Shown: positions 45,576 to 54,008 of the stretch, piece by piece
Layout: each line of letters begins with the position of its first letter
How positions within the stretch are numbered: position 1 is the first letter of the stretch
Translations under genes and position numbers: made by a program
From: CAVRAZ01 sp963719135
GTDB lineage: Bacteria; Pseudomonadota; Gammaproteobacteria; DSM-19610
Assembly: GCA_963719135.1 (NCBI GenBank)
Contig: CAVRAZ010000002.1
Coordinates: 372,001-436,000 of the forward strand
DNA: 64,000 nucleotides
Direction of reading: 5' to 3'
The notes under the pieces: generated by a model
The model's input: the letters and a program-made list of their open reading frames with translations, nothing else
What the model was told of the DNA's origin: nothing
The model's database searches: none

Positions 45576-48500
45576 ATGCTGGATAATTCCTCTCATCCGC
45601 CCGCCGCCCGCAACTATGCGGAGCTTCTGTTCGACATTGCAGCGGTCATCATGCTGGTGCTTGATAAGAACGGACGTGTTGAACGCATCAACCCGAAAGG
45701 TTGCGAGATCCTGGGTCACCGGGTCGAGGATATCATCGGCAAAGATTGGTTCGATGACTTTGTTCCCGATAACCACCGGCAGGAGCTGCGTCGCGTCTTC
45801 CATCGATTGGTGAACGGGGAAGAGGAACCCATACCCCATTACAATAACTCCGTGCTGACCGCATCGGGTGAAATTCGCTATATCGAATGGCACAACGCCC
45901 TGTTGCGCGATACCGATGGTCACATCACCAGTGTGCTCAGCTCGGGACTTGACGTTACCGAACGACGCCGGAGGACAACTATCCTGCAGATGTATGAACG
46001 CGTCGTAAAAAATGTGACGGACCATATCGCGGTCGTGGATCGAGATTACATCTACCGTCTGGTGAACAATAATTACGCGCAGTTCCATGGCCGTTCGCGG
46101 GGGGAATGTGAGGGCCACGGCGTCGCGGAACTGTTCGGAAGCGAGGTGTTCGGTTCCACCATCAAGCACAGGCTCGACCGCTGCTTTGCCGGTGAAGTGG
46201 TCACCCTCGACGACGAAGTTGATATCCCAGGTGTCGACCGGCGCCACCGGTATGTGGTTTATACGCCGTATTTCGACGACGACGGTACGGTGGGTGCGGC
46301 CATTGTGTGCGCCCGGGACGTCACCGATCTTCACCTGGCCCAGATGCGTCTGCAGGAAAGCGAGGAACGCAGCCGCATTATCCTGGACACGGCCACCGAC
46401 GCTATTGTGGCGCTGGATGAGACCGCCCGGGTGGTTTTTGCCAACCGAGCGCTTTGCGAGCTCGTTGGCTACAGCGATGAAGAACTCTGTGGCCAACCGC
46501 TAACCGTCTTGATGCCCGAGCGTTTCCGTGACCGGCATGAGGCGTCCTTCGCCCGTTACCTCAGCAATGGTCATCCGAGTATACCCTGGCAAAATCTTGT
46601 ATTGTTGCTTAATCACCGTGATGGGCACGCGATCCCCGTCGATGCCAGCATCGCCGAACAACGTTTTGGAAACCATCGCCTGTTCATCGGGTTCATGCGG
46701 GATATGAGCGAGCGTCGTCAGGCAAAACAGGCGCTGCGTGAGAGCCAGGAACGCTACCGCTCGCTGTTCGAGAACATGCTCCACGGCTATGCCTATTGCC
46801 GGATGCTGTTCGAGGACGGATTCCCGCGGGATTTTGTTTTTCTCGATATCAATCCCGCCTTCGGGACGTTGACGGGTCTTAGGGACGTAGTCGGGAAAAG
46901 GGTTTGCGAAATTATCCCCGGATTCCGGGAGGACAATCCGGAAATTTTCGAGATCTATGACCGGGTAGCCATGACCGGTGCGACGGAGCGAATCGAGACC
47001 CATATGAAGGCCCTGGGCTTCTGGTTTTCCATCGCCGTCTACAGCCCCGCACACGAGCATTTCGTCGCCGTTTTCGACAACATTACCGAGCGTGTGAAGC
47101 ATGAAGTGGCGCTGCGCGATAACGAGGCCCGTTACAAGGCCCTGTTCCATGGCAACAGCGATGCGGTTTACCTGTACGGTTTCCTGCCGTCGGGCGAGCC
47201 CGACCGTTTCGCGGAGGTGAACGAAGCGGCCTGTCGGCGCCTGGGTTACTCCGAGGCGGAACTGCTGAACTTGACGCCGCAGGACATCGACGCCGTGGAC
47301 GTGGATAAAAAGCACCTCGTCATCCAGACCCTGATGACAGAAGGTCGTGCCGTGTTTGAGATGGAGCATGTGGCCAGGGACGGTCGAATGATCCCGGAAG
47401 AGATCAGCGCCAGTCTCATCGAACTCCAGGGGCGCCCCATGGTGCTCTCCATCGCCAGGGACAGCAGCGAACGCAATCGGACACTGCAGACGCTCAAGGC
47501 AACCCAGGAACACACCCAGATGCTGCTGGATTCCATGGCCGAAGGGATGTACGGCGTGGATACGCGTGGTTTCTGCACCTTCGTGAATCGGTCCTTCCTC
47601 AACTTGTTGGGCTACGAGCGGGAGGTGGACCTGCTGGGCAGGAATATCCACGAACTGATCCACCACAGCTACGCCGACGGCAGTCCCTATCCTTCAGACG
47701 AATGCCGTGCCAATCGGACCTATATAGAAAACCGCGACTGCCACGTGGACGACGAGGTGTTCTGGCGCCTCGATGGCACCGCCTTCCCGGTGGAATACTG
47801 GTCGTATCCCATGCGTCGAGACGGAGAGACCGTCGGTGCGGTGGTAACCTTTCGAGATATCAGCTACCGCCGGCTGGCGGAGGAAAGGCTCCGGAACGCC
47901 CGACAGATGCTCCAGCACGTTATCGATACCGTGCCCAATTATGTGTTCTGGAAGGACCGCGATTCCAGGTTCCTGGGTTGTAACGAGGACTTCGCTCGAC
48001 TGGCCGGCCTGCAACGTCCCGAGGAAATTATCGGCAAGGATGACTATGCGCTCGTATGGAGCGAGTTCGCCGAGCGGTATCGACGCGATGACGCCAAGGT
48101 AATCGGGTCCGGTAAGCCCAGGCTCAACATCATCGAGCCCATGCGTTTGAAAGGCGGGGCCACCGGTTGGGTGGAAACCAGCAAGGTACCCCTGCGGGAC
48201 ACCCAGGGACATATCATCGGCGTGCTGGGGGTGTTCCAGGACATCACCGCGCGGGTGCATGCGGAGGAGAAACTTCGCCAGGCCGCCAAGGTTTTCGAGA
48301 GCACAATGGAAGGCGTCGTCATCACCAACCCTGATTGCAATATCGTTGCCGTGAACCCGGCGTTCTGCGACATCACCGGCTATTCCGAGGCGGAGGCTCT
48401 GGGCAAGAATCCGCGCATTCGCCAGTCTGGACGTCATGACAAGGGTTTCTATCAGGCGATGTGGGCCTCCATCCGGGAGACGGGAAGCTGGCGCGGCGAG

Positions 48501-49967
48501 ATCTGGAACCGGCGCAAGTCCGGCGAAACCTATCCCGAATGGTTGACCATCAACACTGTCAACGACGCGTCGGGGGAAATCGTCAACTACGTGGCGGTGT
48601 TCGCCGACATCAGCCAGATGAAACGTTCGGAGGCGGAGCTGAACCACCTGGCTCACCACGACCCCCTCACCGAACTGCCCAACCGGCTGCTTTTCAATGC
48701 CCGGTTGGATTACGCCATTCAGCGCGCCCGCCGCGAAGGCTTGTCACTGACGGTGCTGTTCATCGACTTGGACCGCTTCAAGACGGTCAACGACAGCCTG
48801 GGCCATCCGGCTGGCGATCAACTGCTCAAGAGCGTGGCGGCACTGCTTAGCGCCTGTGTGCGGGGCGAGGACACCGTAGCCCGCTTGGGGGGCGACGAAT
48901 TCGTTATCGTACTGGAGGGGGTTGGGGATGCCAGTGATGCCTCTGAAATGGCGAAGAAGATCCTGAATGACCTGAACCAACGCTATGATCTGAACGGACA
49001 GGATGTGTTCATCGGCGCCAGTATCGGCATCAGCACCTATCCAAAGGACGGCCGGGACGGCATGACCTTGTTGAAGAATGCCGATGCCGCCATGTATCGA
49101 GCCAAGGAGGAAGGCCGCAACACCTTCCGCTTCTACAGCGCCGAGTTGACCCGTGTGGCCCGCGATCGCCTGAACCTGGAATCGGAGCTGCGCCGTGCCA
49201 TCGACCAGCAGGAATTCATGCTGCACTTCCAGCCCCAGGTGGACGTGTCGAGCGGAGCCATCGTCGGGGTCGAGGCCCTAATTCGCTGGCAGCATCCCCA
49301 GTTTGGGCTCATTTCACCGCTACGGTTCATCCCCGTGGCGGAAGAAACCGGCCTCATTCTGCCCTTAGGGGACTGGGTGTTGACCGCCGCCTGCGAACAA
49401 CTCAAGGCGTGGCTGGAGAGCGACCTGCCGCCCATTAGTCTGGCGGTAAACCTCTCGCCGCGCCAGTTCCAGCATCGGGACCTGGTCAAACAATTGCGCG
49501 CAGTCCTCGACGCCACCGGCCTGCCTTCCCAGCTTCTGGAACTGGAAATTACGGAGGGTGCCATCATGGAGCGAGGGCAAGAAGCGGTCAGCACCCTGCA
49601 GGCGGTGAAGAGTCTTGGTCTGAAGCTTGCCATCGACGATTTCGGTACCGGCTACTCCTCACTGGCTTATCTGCGGCGCTTCCCGATAGATACCCTGAAG
49701 ATCGACCAGAGCTTCATGCGCGACATTCCGCACGACACCGGGGCCATGGAGATCGCAGTCACCATTATTGCCATGGCGCACAACCTGCGTATGCAAGTCC
49801 TCGCGGAAGGGGTGGAAACACCGGAACAGCTCGCCTTCCTGCAACGAAATGGCTGCAACACTTATCAGGGATTTCTCAGCAGCCGTCCAGTCACCGCCGA
49901 GTCATTTGCCGCTCTGCTTCGCGCCAATCTGAATACACAACAACAGAACCTGCTCGAAACGATGTGA
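45576..49967 (+). CDS. eight-PAS diguanylate cyclase/phosphodiesterase (GGDEF-EAL)
   Basis: From the ATG at 45576 (an upstream TTG at 45546 is also in frame) the product has 1,463 residues. It carries about eight PAS/PAC sensor domains, the first with VIMLVLDKNGRVERINPKGC and the last with GVVITNPDCNIVAVNPAFCD. A GGDEF domain has an intact LGGDEF near residue 1104 and the substrate helix AHHDPLTELPNRL. An EAL domain has EALIRW near 1231, DDFGTGYSSLAYLRR and EGVETPEQLAFL. No membrane helices, so it is a cytoplasmic sensor balancing c-di-GMP synthesis and breakdown. Both catalytic signatures look functional. The opposite-strand ORFs are shadows. Confidence 0.93.
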   Translation: MLDNSSHPPAARNYAELLFDIAAVIMLVLDKNGRVERINPKGCEILGHRVEDIIGKDWFDDFVPDNHRQELRRVFHRLVNGEEEPIPHYNNSVLTASGEIRYIEWHNALLRDTDGHITSVLSSGLDVTERRRRTTILQMYERVVKNVTDHIAVVDRDYIYRLVNNNYAQFHGRSRGECEGHGVAELFGSEVFGSTIKHRLDRCFAGEVVTLDDEVDIPGVDRRHRYVVYTPYFDDDGTVGAAIVCARDVTDLHLAQMRLQESEERSRIILDTATDAIVALDETARVVFANRALCELVGYSDEELCGQPLTVLMPERFRDRHEASFARYLSNGHPSIPWQNLVLLLNHRDGHAIPVDASIAEQRFGNHRLFIGFMRDMSERRQAKQALRESQERYRSLFENMLHGYAYCRMLFEDGFPRDFVFLDINPAFGTLTGLRDVVGKRVCEIIPGFREDNPEIFEIYDRVAMTGATERIETHMKALGFWFSIAVYSPAHEHFVAVFDNITERVKHEVALRDNEARYKALFHGNSDAVYLYGFLPSGEPDRFAEVNEAACRRLGYSEAELLNLTPQDIDAVDVDKKHLVIQTLMTEGRAVFEMEHVARDGRMIPEEISASLIELQGRPMVLSIARDSSERNRTLQTLKATQEHTQMLLDSMAEGMYGVDTRGFCTFVNRSFLNLLGYEREVDLLGRNIHELIHHSYADGSPYPSDECRANRTYIENRDCHVDDEVFWRLDGTAFPVEYWSYPMRRDGETVGAVVTFRDISYRRLAEERLRNARQMLQHVIDTVPNYVFWKDRDSRFLGCNEDFARLAGLQRPEEIIGKDDYALVWSEFAERYRRDDAKVIGSGKPRLNIIEPMRLKGGATGWVETSKVPLRDTQGHIIGVLGVFQDITARVHAEEKLRQAAKVFESTMEGVVITNPDCNIVAVNPAFCDITGYSEAEALGKNPRIRQSGRHDKGFYQAMWASIRETGSWRGEIWNRRKSGETYPEWLTINTVNDASGEIVNYVAVFADISQMKRSEAELNHLAHHDPLTELPNRLLFNARLDYAIQRARREGLSLTVLFIDLDRFKTVNDSLGHPAGDQLLKSVAALLSACVRGEDTVARLGGDEFVIVLEGVGDASDASEMAKKILNDLNQRYDLNGQDVFIGASIGISTYPKDGRDGMTLLKNADAAMYRAKEEGRNTFRFYSAELTRVARDRLNLESELRRAIDQQEFMLHFQPQVDVSSGAIVGVEALIRWQHPQFGLISPLRFIPVAEETGLILPLGDWVLTAACEQLKAWLESDLPPISLAVNLSPRQFQHRDLVKQLRAVLDATGLPSQLLELEITEGAIMERGQEAVSTLQAVKSLGLKLAIDDFGTGYSSLAYLRRFPIDTLKIDQSFMRDIPHDTGAMEIAVTIIAMAHNLRMQVLAEGVETPEQLAFLQRNGCNTYQGFLSSRPVTAESFAALLRANLNTQQQNLLETM

Positions 49968-50535
49968 AAGACGGTCATCCAGTCGGAACGATCATGAGAC
50001 GTGAGGGTTAATCGGTCTCCCAGTGATTGGATTTCACTCAACGCCTATAATTGATTCGAGTCGTCATCAGGATTCTGGCTCGTCTCTCGTAATTACAACC
50101 GGAGCTAGATTCAGAGACGAGCTTTTGGGTTACAGATCACAGCCTGTACCCGAATGTCTGTATTTGAGCATGAACCGGCCTTTCACATGTATTAGGTGAT
50201 TGTCGTTTGTTGGCCGAAGCCGGACGTTGCAGAGCCGGTCCCGCCAACAGCCGACGCTGGCATCGCTCGCGAGTGTCTGCCCCGTCACGTCCGCGGCAGC
50301 GAGCAGGTCGGGCACGTCGGCTCGGGCACCTCGGTGCCGGGTTTCCTGCAGAACCGTATCTCCTTCCTGACGGAACCGCTAAGCGTTTCGTAAGGAGTGG
50401 TTTTCAAGTAGTCTGACACCTTGAACGCGGGAGCCGACCGGGTCGGCCCAGCGGAGTATGAGAGCGGCTGCAACTATCGACCCGACGCCATGGCGGATAG
50501 GCAGGCATCACTGGCGTGAAGAACAGGGGTTGGAC
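49968..50535. other. intergenic, no gene assigned
   Basis: Between the multi-PAS gene and the MazG-like gene. One minus-strand ORF (50285-50473) has a protein-like middle but no start signal or family, so I left it out. Otherwise nothing recognisable. Confidence 0.35.
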
Positions 50536-50829
50536 ATGAATTTCGATGCACTTCAGGAAATCGTGGATCAGTGGATCCAGGGACACGGCCGGTACTGGAA
50601 CAAGTTCGAGATCCTGGCGCGGCTGAGCGAGGACCTGGGAGAGCTGTCCACCACCCTGCAGCACTCGGAAGGACTGCGTACTGGCAGGGACGAATTGAAC
50701 CTGGCGGATGAAATCGGCGACCTGCTGTTCACCCTGGCTGCCTTTGCCAATGTCAACGGCCTGCGCCTCGGTGCGTGCGTCGACGGCGTACTGGAGAAAT
50801 ACCAGACCAGGGAAAGCACCGAATGGTGA
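50536..50829 (+). CDS. MazG-like nucleotide pyrophosphohydrolase
   Basis: A 97-residue all-alpha NTP pyrophosphohydrolase of the MazG type from the ATG at 50536. The metal-binding pattern is present: LSEDLGELSTTL as the first acidic helix and DEIGDLLFTLAAFAN as the second. The C-terminus holds LEKYQTRES. Such enzymes remove aberrant nucleoside triphosphates; whether it serves housekeeping or the nif region is unknown. Confidence 0.78.
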   Translation: MNFDALQEIVDQWIQGHGRYWNKFEILARLSEDLGELSTTLQHSEGLRTGRDELNLADEIGDLLFTLAAFANVNGLRLGACVDGVLEKYQTRESTEW

Positions 50830-51060
50830 TCTAAAGGTGCTCTCGTTGCGACCAGCGGCACGATGAATGCCCTGTCTGCATCGGCCCCGGTACTTTCGCG
50901 AAAACTCTCTTGATTCGGTCTACAAGGCGGACGTCGGCGAGCTCCTGCCGGTTAGCAAACCGCAATCTTCAATTCTGCCAGCGACCGGCGGATTGTTGTG
51001 ATCCCCCGGTCCGTTTGGTCCACATCGGCCACGCCGATGTCGAATGCGCGGGAATTTCAT

Positions 51061-51303
51061 TCAATCCGCGGCAGTCTGGCAGCCTTGGGCACGGACAGGG
51101 TCGACCTTCTTCGCGATCTTTTCCGCCAGATAGGCGGCAAACTCGGCGGCATTGTCGTAGTCCTGCGCGAGCGCGAACCCGGCGGCCTGGTCGATCAGCG
51201 AACGGAGCATACTGATTTCATGCTGACTGCGGCCACAGGTGACACAGCCCGCCGCAGTCTCGATGCACAGGGTCTTGCCGCGGCAGCGCTCGAAGTGCGC
51301 CAT
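51061..51303 (-). CDS. Cys-rich mini-protein of the nif accessory operon
   Basis: An 80-residue protein with four cysteines near its N-terminus in CRGKTLCIETAAGCVTCGR (C-x5-C-x6-C-x2-C), then HEISMLRSLIDQAAGFALAQ and an alpha-helical C-terminus. It resembles small proteins found beside nif genes in diazotrophic gammaproteobacteria, with a possible Fe-S or zinc site. The SIR2-like gene ends at TGATG, so the two are translationally coupled and share a sigma-54 promoter upstream of that gene. Confidence 0.65.
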   Translation of the reverse strand: MAHFERCRGKTLCIETAAGCVTCGRSQHEISMLRSLIDQAAGFALAQDYDNAAEFAAYLAEKIAKKVDPVRAQGCQTAAD

Positions 51304-52184
51304 CAGCAGCCGACGCTGGCGTCAACCCCGGCGGGCTCGGCCGGTACCCCGCGGGCCGCAGTCAGCAGCTCGCCGACGTCGGCGTCGATCAGCTCGAGCC
51401 CCAGCTTGTGGCAGAACCGGCGCTCCTTGTCGTTCGGTTCGGGAATCAGTGCCCATCCCGTCGGCTGGCCGGCACCGTAGACGATGTCCGCCAGCACCAT
51501 GCGTTCGGTGTCGCGCGTCAGCCGCAGGCCCAGCAGCAGGTACTGTTTGCCCTTGCGGATATCCTTGAGGAACGCCGGGATCGCGAAGCCGCCCATCAGC
51601 TCGGTGATGTAATCGACGAAATCGGCGTCTGACGCGATGAACGTCGCATCCGGTACCGGGCTGCCCATCGGCTTGAACAGGACCGGCAGACTGGCGTCAA
51701 CGTCGTACTGATCGATTTCGCGGTAGTCGTTGCCGTCGTAATGATGGATGCGGAACCGGTAGTCGGTGCCGCCGACGCGTGCGATGCCGCGGATCAGCGT
51801 GTGCGGCCCGTCGGCGAACGACGCCTGCAACTGGGTGTCGCGGTTGATGTCGACGACGTAGGGCGGACGGACGGCCGCCAGCCAGTCGTGCAACGGCGCG
51901 CGTGTCCACTGGCGTTCGCGGTAGGTTTCGCTCAGAAAACGCGAAACGAATGTGCGGCCCTTCTTCAGCTCCATGTCCATCGCCGCGCGCGGAAATTCGT
52001 CCATCAGACGCGGCGCCATCGGGCGGCCGCCGTTCATGGCCAGGATCAGGCTCTCGCTGTCCGCCGGCATTGTCGAGCCGGAGACCCTGTCGGTCACCCC
52101 GGACAGCACGCCGGGACCGAGATAGGGGACCAGGCTGCCTTCACGGGTGCGCAAGGCGAGTTCACTGAGTGATGTCGTGGTCAC
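51303..52184 (-). CDS. SIR2-like domain protein in nif accessory operon
   Basis: From the GTG at 52184, preceded by GAGGAG at the right distance, the product has 293 residues. It begins TTTSLSELALRTREGSLVPY then LGPGVLSGV, the glycine-rich nucleotide-binding start of SIR2-like domains (GAGxS class). It continues with RAAMDMELKKGRTFVSRFLS, YRIHHYDGNDYREI-like strands and KQYLLLGLRLTRDTERMVLA. The frame is open to 52256, but the GTG with its Shine-Dalgarno fits better. The stop overlaps the Cys mini-protein start. Divergent from nifH with its own NifA/sigma-54-type site, so probably made under nitrogen fixation. No known enzymatic role. Confidence 0.75.
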   Translation of the reverse strand: MTTTSLSELALRTREGSLVPYLGPGVLSGVTDRVSGSTMPADSESLILAMNGGRPMAPRLMDEFPRAAMDMELKKGRTFVSRFLSETYRERQWTRAPLHDWLAAVRPPYVVDINRDTQLQASFADGPHTLIRGIARVGGTDYRFRIHHYDGNDYREIDQYDVDASLPVLFKPMGSPVPDATFIASDADFVDYITELMGGFAIPAFLKDIRKGKQYLLLGLRLTRDTERMVLADIVYGAGQPTGWALIPEPNDKERRFCHKLGLELIDADVGELLTAARGVPAEPAGVDASVGC

Positions 52185-52221
52185 GGTGGCTCCTCGTTTG
52201 AAGGTGAAACGTAGAGACCGT

Positions 52222-52237
52222 TGCAACAGGGATGCCA
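52222..52237 (-). promoter_or_regulatory. sigma-54 type promoter for the SIR2-like operon
   Basis: On the minus strand TGGCAT-CCCTG-TTGCA, matching the -24/-12 consensus TGGCAC-N5-TTGCW with one change. It lies about 40 bp upstream of the chosen GTG at 52184, the right position for a nif-type promoter. Confidence 0.55.
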
Positions 52238-52288
52238 GAATCTGAAGGGACTTCAAAACAGCAGGTTAGCGGACCAGCGTGACACGAT

Positions 52289-52304
52289 TGTGGCATGTGC
52301 GACA
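52289..52304. promoter_or_regulatory. NifA upstream activating sequence (TGT-N10-ACA)
   Basis: TGTGGCATGTGCGACA fits the palindromic NifA site TGT-N10-ACA. It is about 52 bp upstream of the -24 box of the SIR2-like operon and could serve that promoter. Confidence 0.45.
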
Positions 52305-52359
52305 GACAACGGCGCGCCAATGTAGCGAATCGGTGGGTTGGCATGGACGGAGTGTGTTA

Positions 52360-52458
52360 TCGGGCTTCGCTTTGTTCAGCCCCACCTGCGCGGCACTTTC
52401 GGCCGGCAGCAAATGCGGTGTGTCGTTGGGCTTCGCTTTGCTCAGCCTGACCTACGAG
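52360..52458. repeat. two copies of a GGGCTTCG...CAGCC dispersed repeat
   Basis: CGGGCTTCGCTTTGTTCAGC (from 52360) and GTTGGGCTTCGCTTTGCTCA (from 52425) are near copies of a short repeat also seen at 54561-54655 and 57883-57960 (CAGCCCA/GTTGGGC arms). These lie in the nifH leader between the promoter elements and the SIR2 promoter. Confidence 0.6.
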
Positions 52459-52528
52459 GGTGTGCTCGTGCGAGGTGCGGACGAGGCAGGTTGGGCCGCG
52501 GAAGGAAGCCCGACAGGGTTCCCCACAA

Positions 52529-52544
52529 TGTCGATATCGCCACA
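52529..52544. promoter_or_regulatory. NifA upstream activating sequence for nifH
   Basis: TGTCGATATCGCCACA, an exact TGT-N10-ACA, lies 102 bp upstream of the -24 element of the nifH promoter, a typical spacing for a NifA enhancer. Confidence 0.65.
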
Positions 52545-52645
52545 GCCGCCCGTCGCGTTTGTTGTGTATCCCACCAGCGTCCAGGCGGTGTCCGCACCCC
52601 CATATGGCAATAACTAACAACGACTTGAGCCGCGCCTCAACGACA

Positions 52646-52661
52646 TGGCACGGCGCTTGCT
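52646..52661 (+). promoter_or_regulatory. sigma-54 promoter of nifH
   Basis: TGGCACGGCGCTTGCT is a full match to the RpoN consensus TGGCAC-N5-TTGCW. It lies about 75 bp upstream of the nifH ATG at 52736. Together with the NifA site upstream, this is a textbook nif promoter. Confidence 0.85.
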
Positions 52662-52735
52662 GATGGCCTGTCGTCGGGCAAGCAATCATCTGGCTGCGTG
52701 TATGAAACCAGAGGAACGCTGAAGGAGAACCAATC

Positions 52736-53506
52736 ATGGCTTTGCGTCAATGTGCAATTTACGGGAAAGGTGGCATCGGCAAGTCGACCACCACCCAGAA
52801 CCTGGTCGCCGGCCTCGCCGAACTGGGCAAGAAGGTGATGATCGTCGGTTGCGACCCGAAAGCCGATTCGACGCGCCTGATACTGCATTCCAAGGTCCAG
52901 AACACCATCATGGAGATGGCGGCCGAAGCCGGCACCGTGGAAGACCTGGAGCTGGAGGACGTGCTGAAGGTCGGCTACGGCGACATCAAGTGCGTCGAAT
53001 CCGGCGGCCCCGAGCCGGGCGTCGGCTGCGCCGGTCGCGGCGTCATCACGGCGATCAACTTCCTCGAAGAGGAAGGCGCCTACGACGAAGACCTGGATTT
53101 CGTGTTCTACGACGTCCTCGGCGACGTCGTCTGCGGCGGCTTCGCCATGCCGATCCGCGAAAACAAGGCGCAGGAAATCTACATCGTCTGCTCCGGCGAG
53201 ATGATGGCCATGTACGCGGCCAACAACATCTCCAAGGGCATCGTCAAATACGCCAACTCCGGCGGCGTGCGCCTGGCGGGTCTGATCTGCAACAGCCGCA
53301 CCACCGCGCGCGAGGACGAACTGATCATGGAGCTGGCGCGCCAGCTTGGCACCCAGATGATCCACTTCGTGATGGTCGCGTCGGCCGGTGTGTCCCATAC
53401 GGTCGGCGTACAGGTCACCGAGGACATGGAACGCGGCTTCAGCTATCTGCCGGAGCGCGACGCGGCATTGCTGCGAAACTGGGTGGAGGCGCCGTACCGG
53501 GTGTGA
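52736..53506 (+). CDS. nifH: nitrogenase iron protein NifH with replaced C-terminus (probably non-functional)
   Basis: Residues 1-212 are canonical NifH: P-loop YGKGGIGKSTTT, switch II-type region DVLGDVVCGGFAMP, cluster ligands Cys98 (GVGCAGRG, with ADP-ribosylatable Arg101) and Cys133, ending GTQMIHFV. Normal NifH then continues PRDNxVQxAE for about 80 residues. Here 44 unrelated residues follow (MVASAGVSHTVGVQVTEDME to LRNWVEAPYRV), and the total is 256 instead of about 290. The tail is in frame and looks like coding sequence from another gene, so a deletion fused nifH to it. The missing region contributes to nucleotide binding and docking. AAGGAGAACC precedes the ATG. Confidence 0.85.
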   Translation: MALRQCAIYGKGGIGKSTTTQNLVAGLAELGKKVMIVGCDPKADSTRLILHSKVQNTIMEMAAEAGTVEDLELEDVLKVGYGDIKCVESGGPEPGVGCAGRGVITAINFLEEEGAYDEDLDFVFYDVLGDVVCGGFAMPIRENKAQEIYIVCSGEMMAMYAANNISKGIVKYANSGGVRLAGLICNSRTTAREDELIMELARQLGTQMIHFVMVASAGVSHTVGVQVTEDMERGFSYLPERDAALLRNWVEAPYRV

Positions 53507-54008
53507 TGCATGCCGCCGGTGTGCGCGAGCGCCGGCGCGTCGCTGCGGCGGCAAGCGGACGTTCGTGGTTTCAGAAATAAGGAACCGCTGATCAAATCCT
53601 GAAACGTCATCCCGGCGAAGGCCGGGATCCCGTCGTGTCAGGGCGCAGGATGCTGGTCTTCGCCCGCACCGCGCCGTGATCAGAAATTCGGCAATTGGGT
53701 TTAACCGGCGCCGCCCTGGTGCGCACCCTGTCCATCATTGTGCACGAACCCCGGTCGTGCGCAGCACGGCGTCGCTGCGTTACCGGCCCGCATCCGGCCG
53801 CAACAGAAGCCGGGTCGAACCCGCGTTGGGTATTTACAAACGTGCATGTCTGTGTCTGTAATGCAATGGGTCACGGCCGGACGCCGGGCGGCGTCTGCTC
53901 CGCGTTCGGTGCGGGCATTCCGGGTTCGAGCGCGTGTGCGGAAGGCCGGTCCGCCGCACGCGACCGACATTTTCGATCCATGACCAACAAGACGGCGGGT
54001 GATCTCTC
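53507..54008. other. intergenic with one palindromic REP-like copy
   Basis: Downstream of nifH, where nifD and nifK normally follow, there is no trace of either. A CGTCATCCCGGCGAAGGCCG-type palindromic repeat sits at 53605-53630. Other frames are shadows. Confidence 0.5.
53605..53630. repeat. REP-like palindrome CGTCATCCCGGCGAAGGCCG
   Basis: A 26-bp palindrome-containing repeat, identical in core to the copy at 54821-54846 and inverted to the one at 54872-54899. This is a common class of short interspersed element in proteobacteria. Confidence 0.7.

Noticed and set aside
50285..50473. Minus-strand ORF with SDYLKTTPYETLSGS and CRKPGTEVPEPTCPTCS
   Set aside because: It looks protein-like in the middle but has no family match, no Shine-Dalgarno and no neighbour context; evidence too weak.
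53500..54000. nifD or nifK remnants downstream of nifH
   Set aside because: No frame shows NifD or NifK motifs; only a REP-like repeat and shadows are present.
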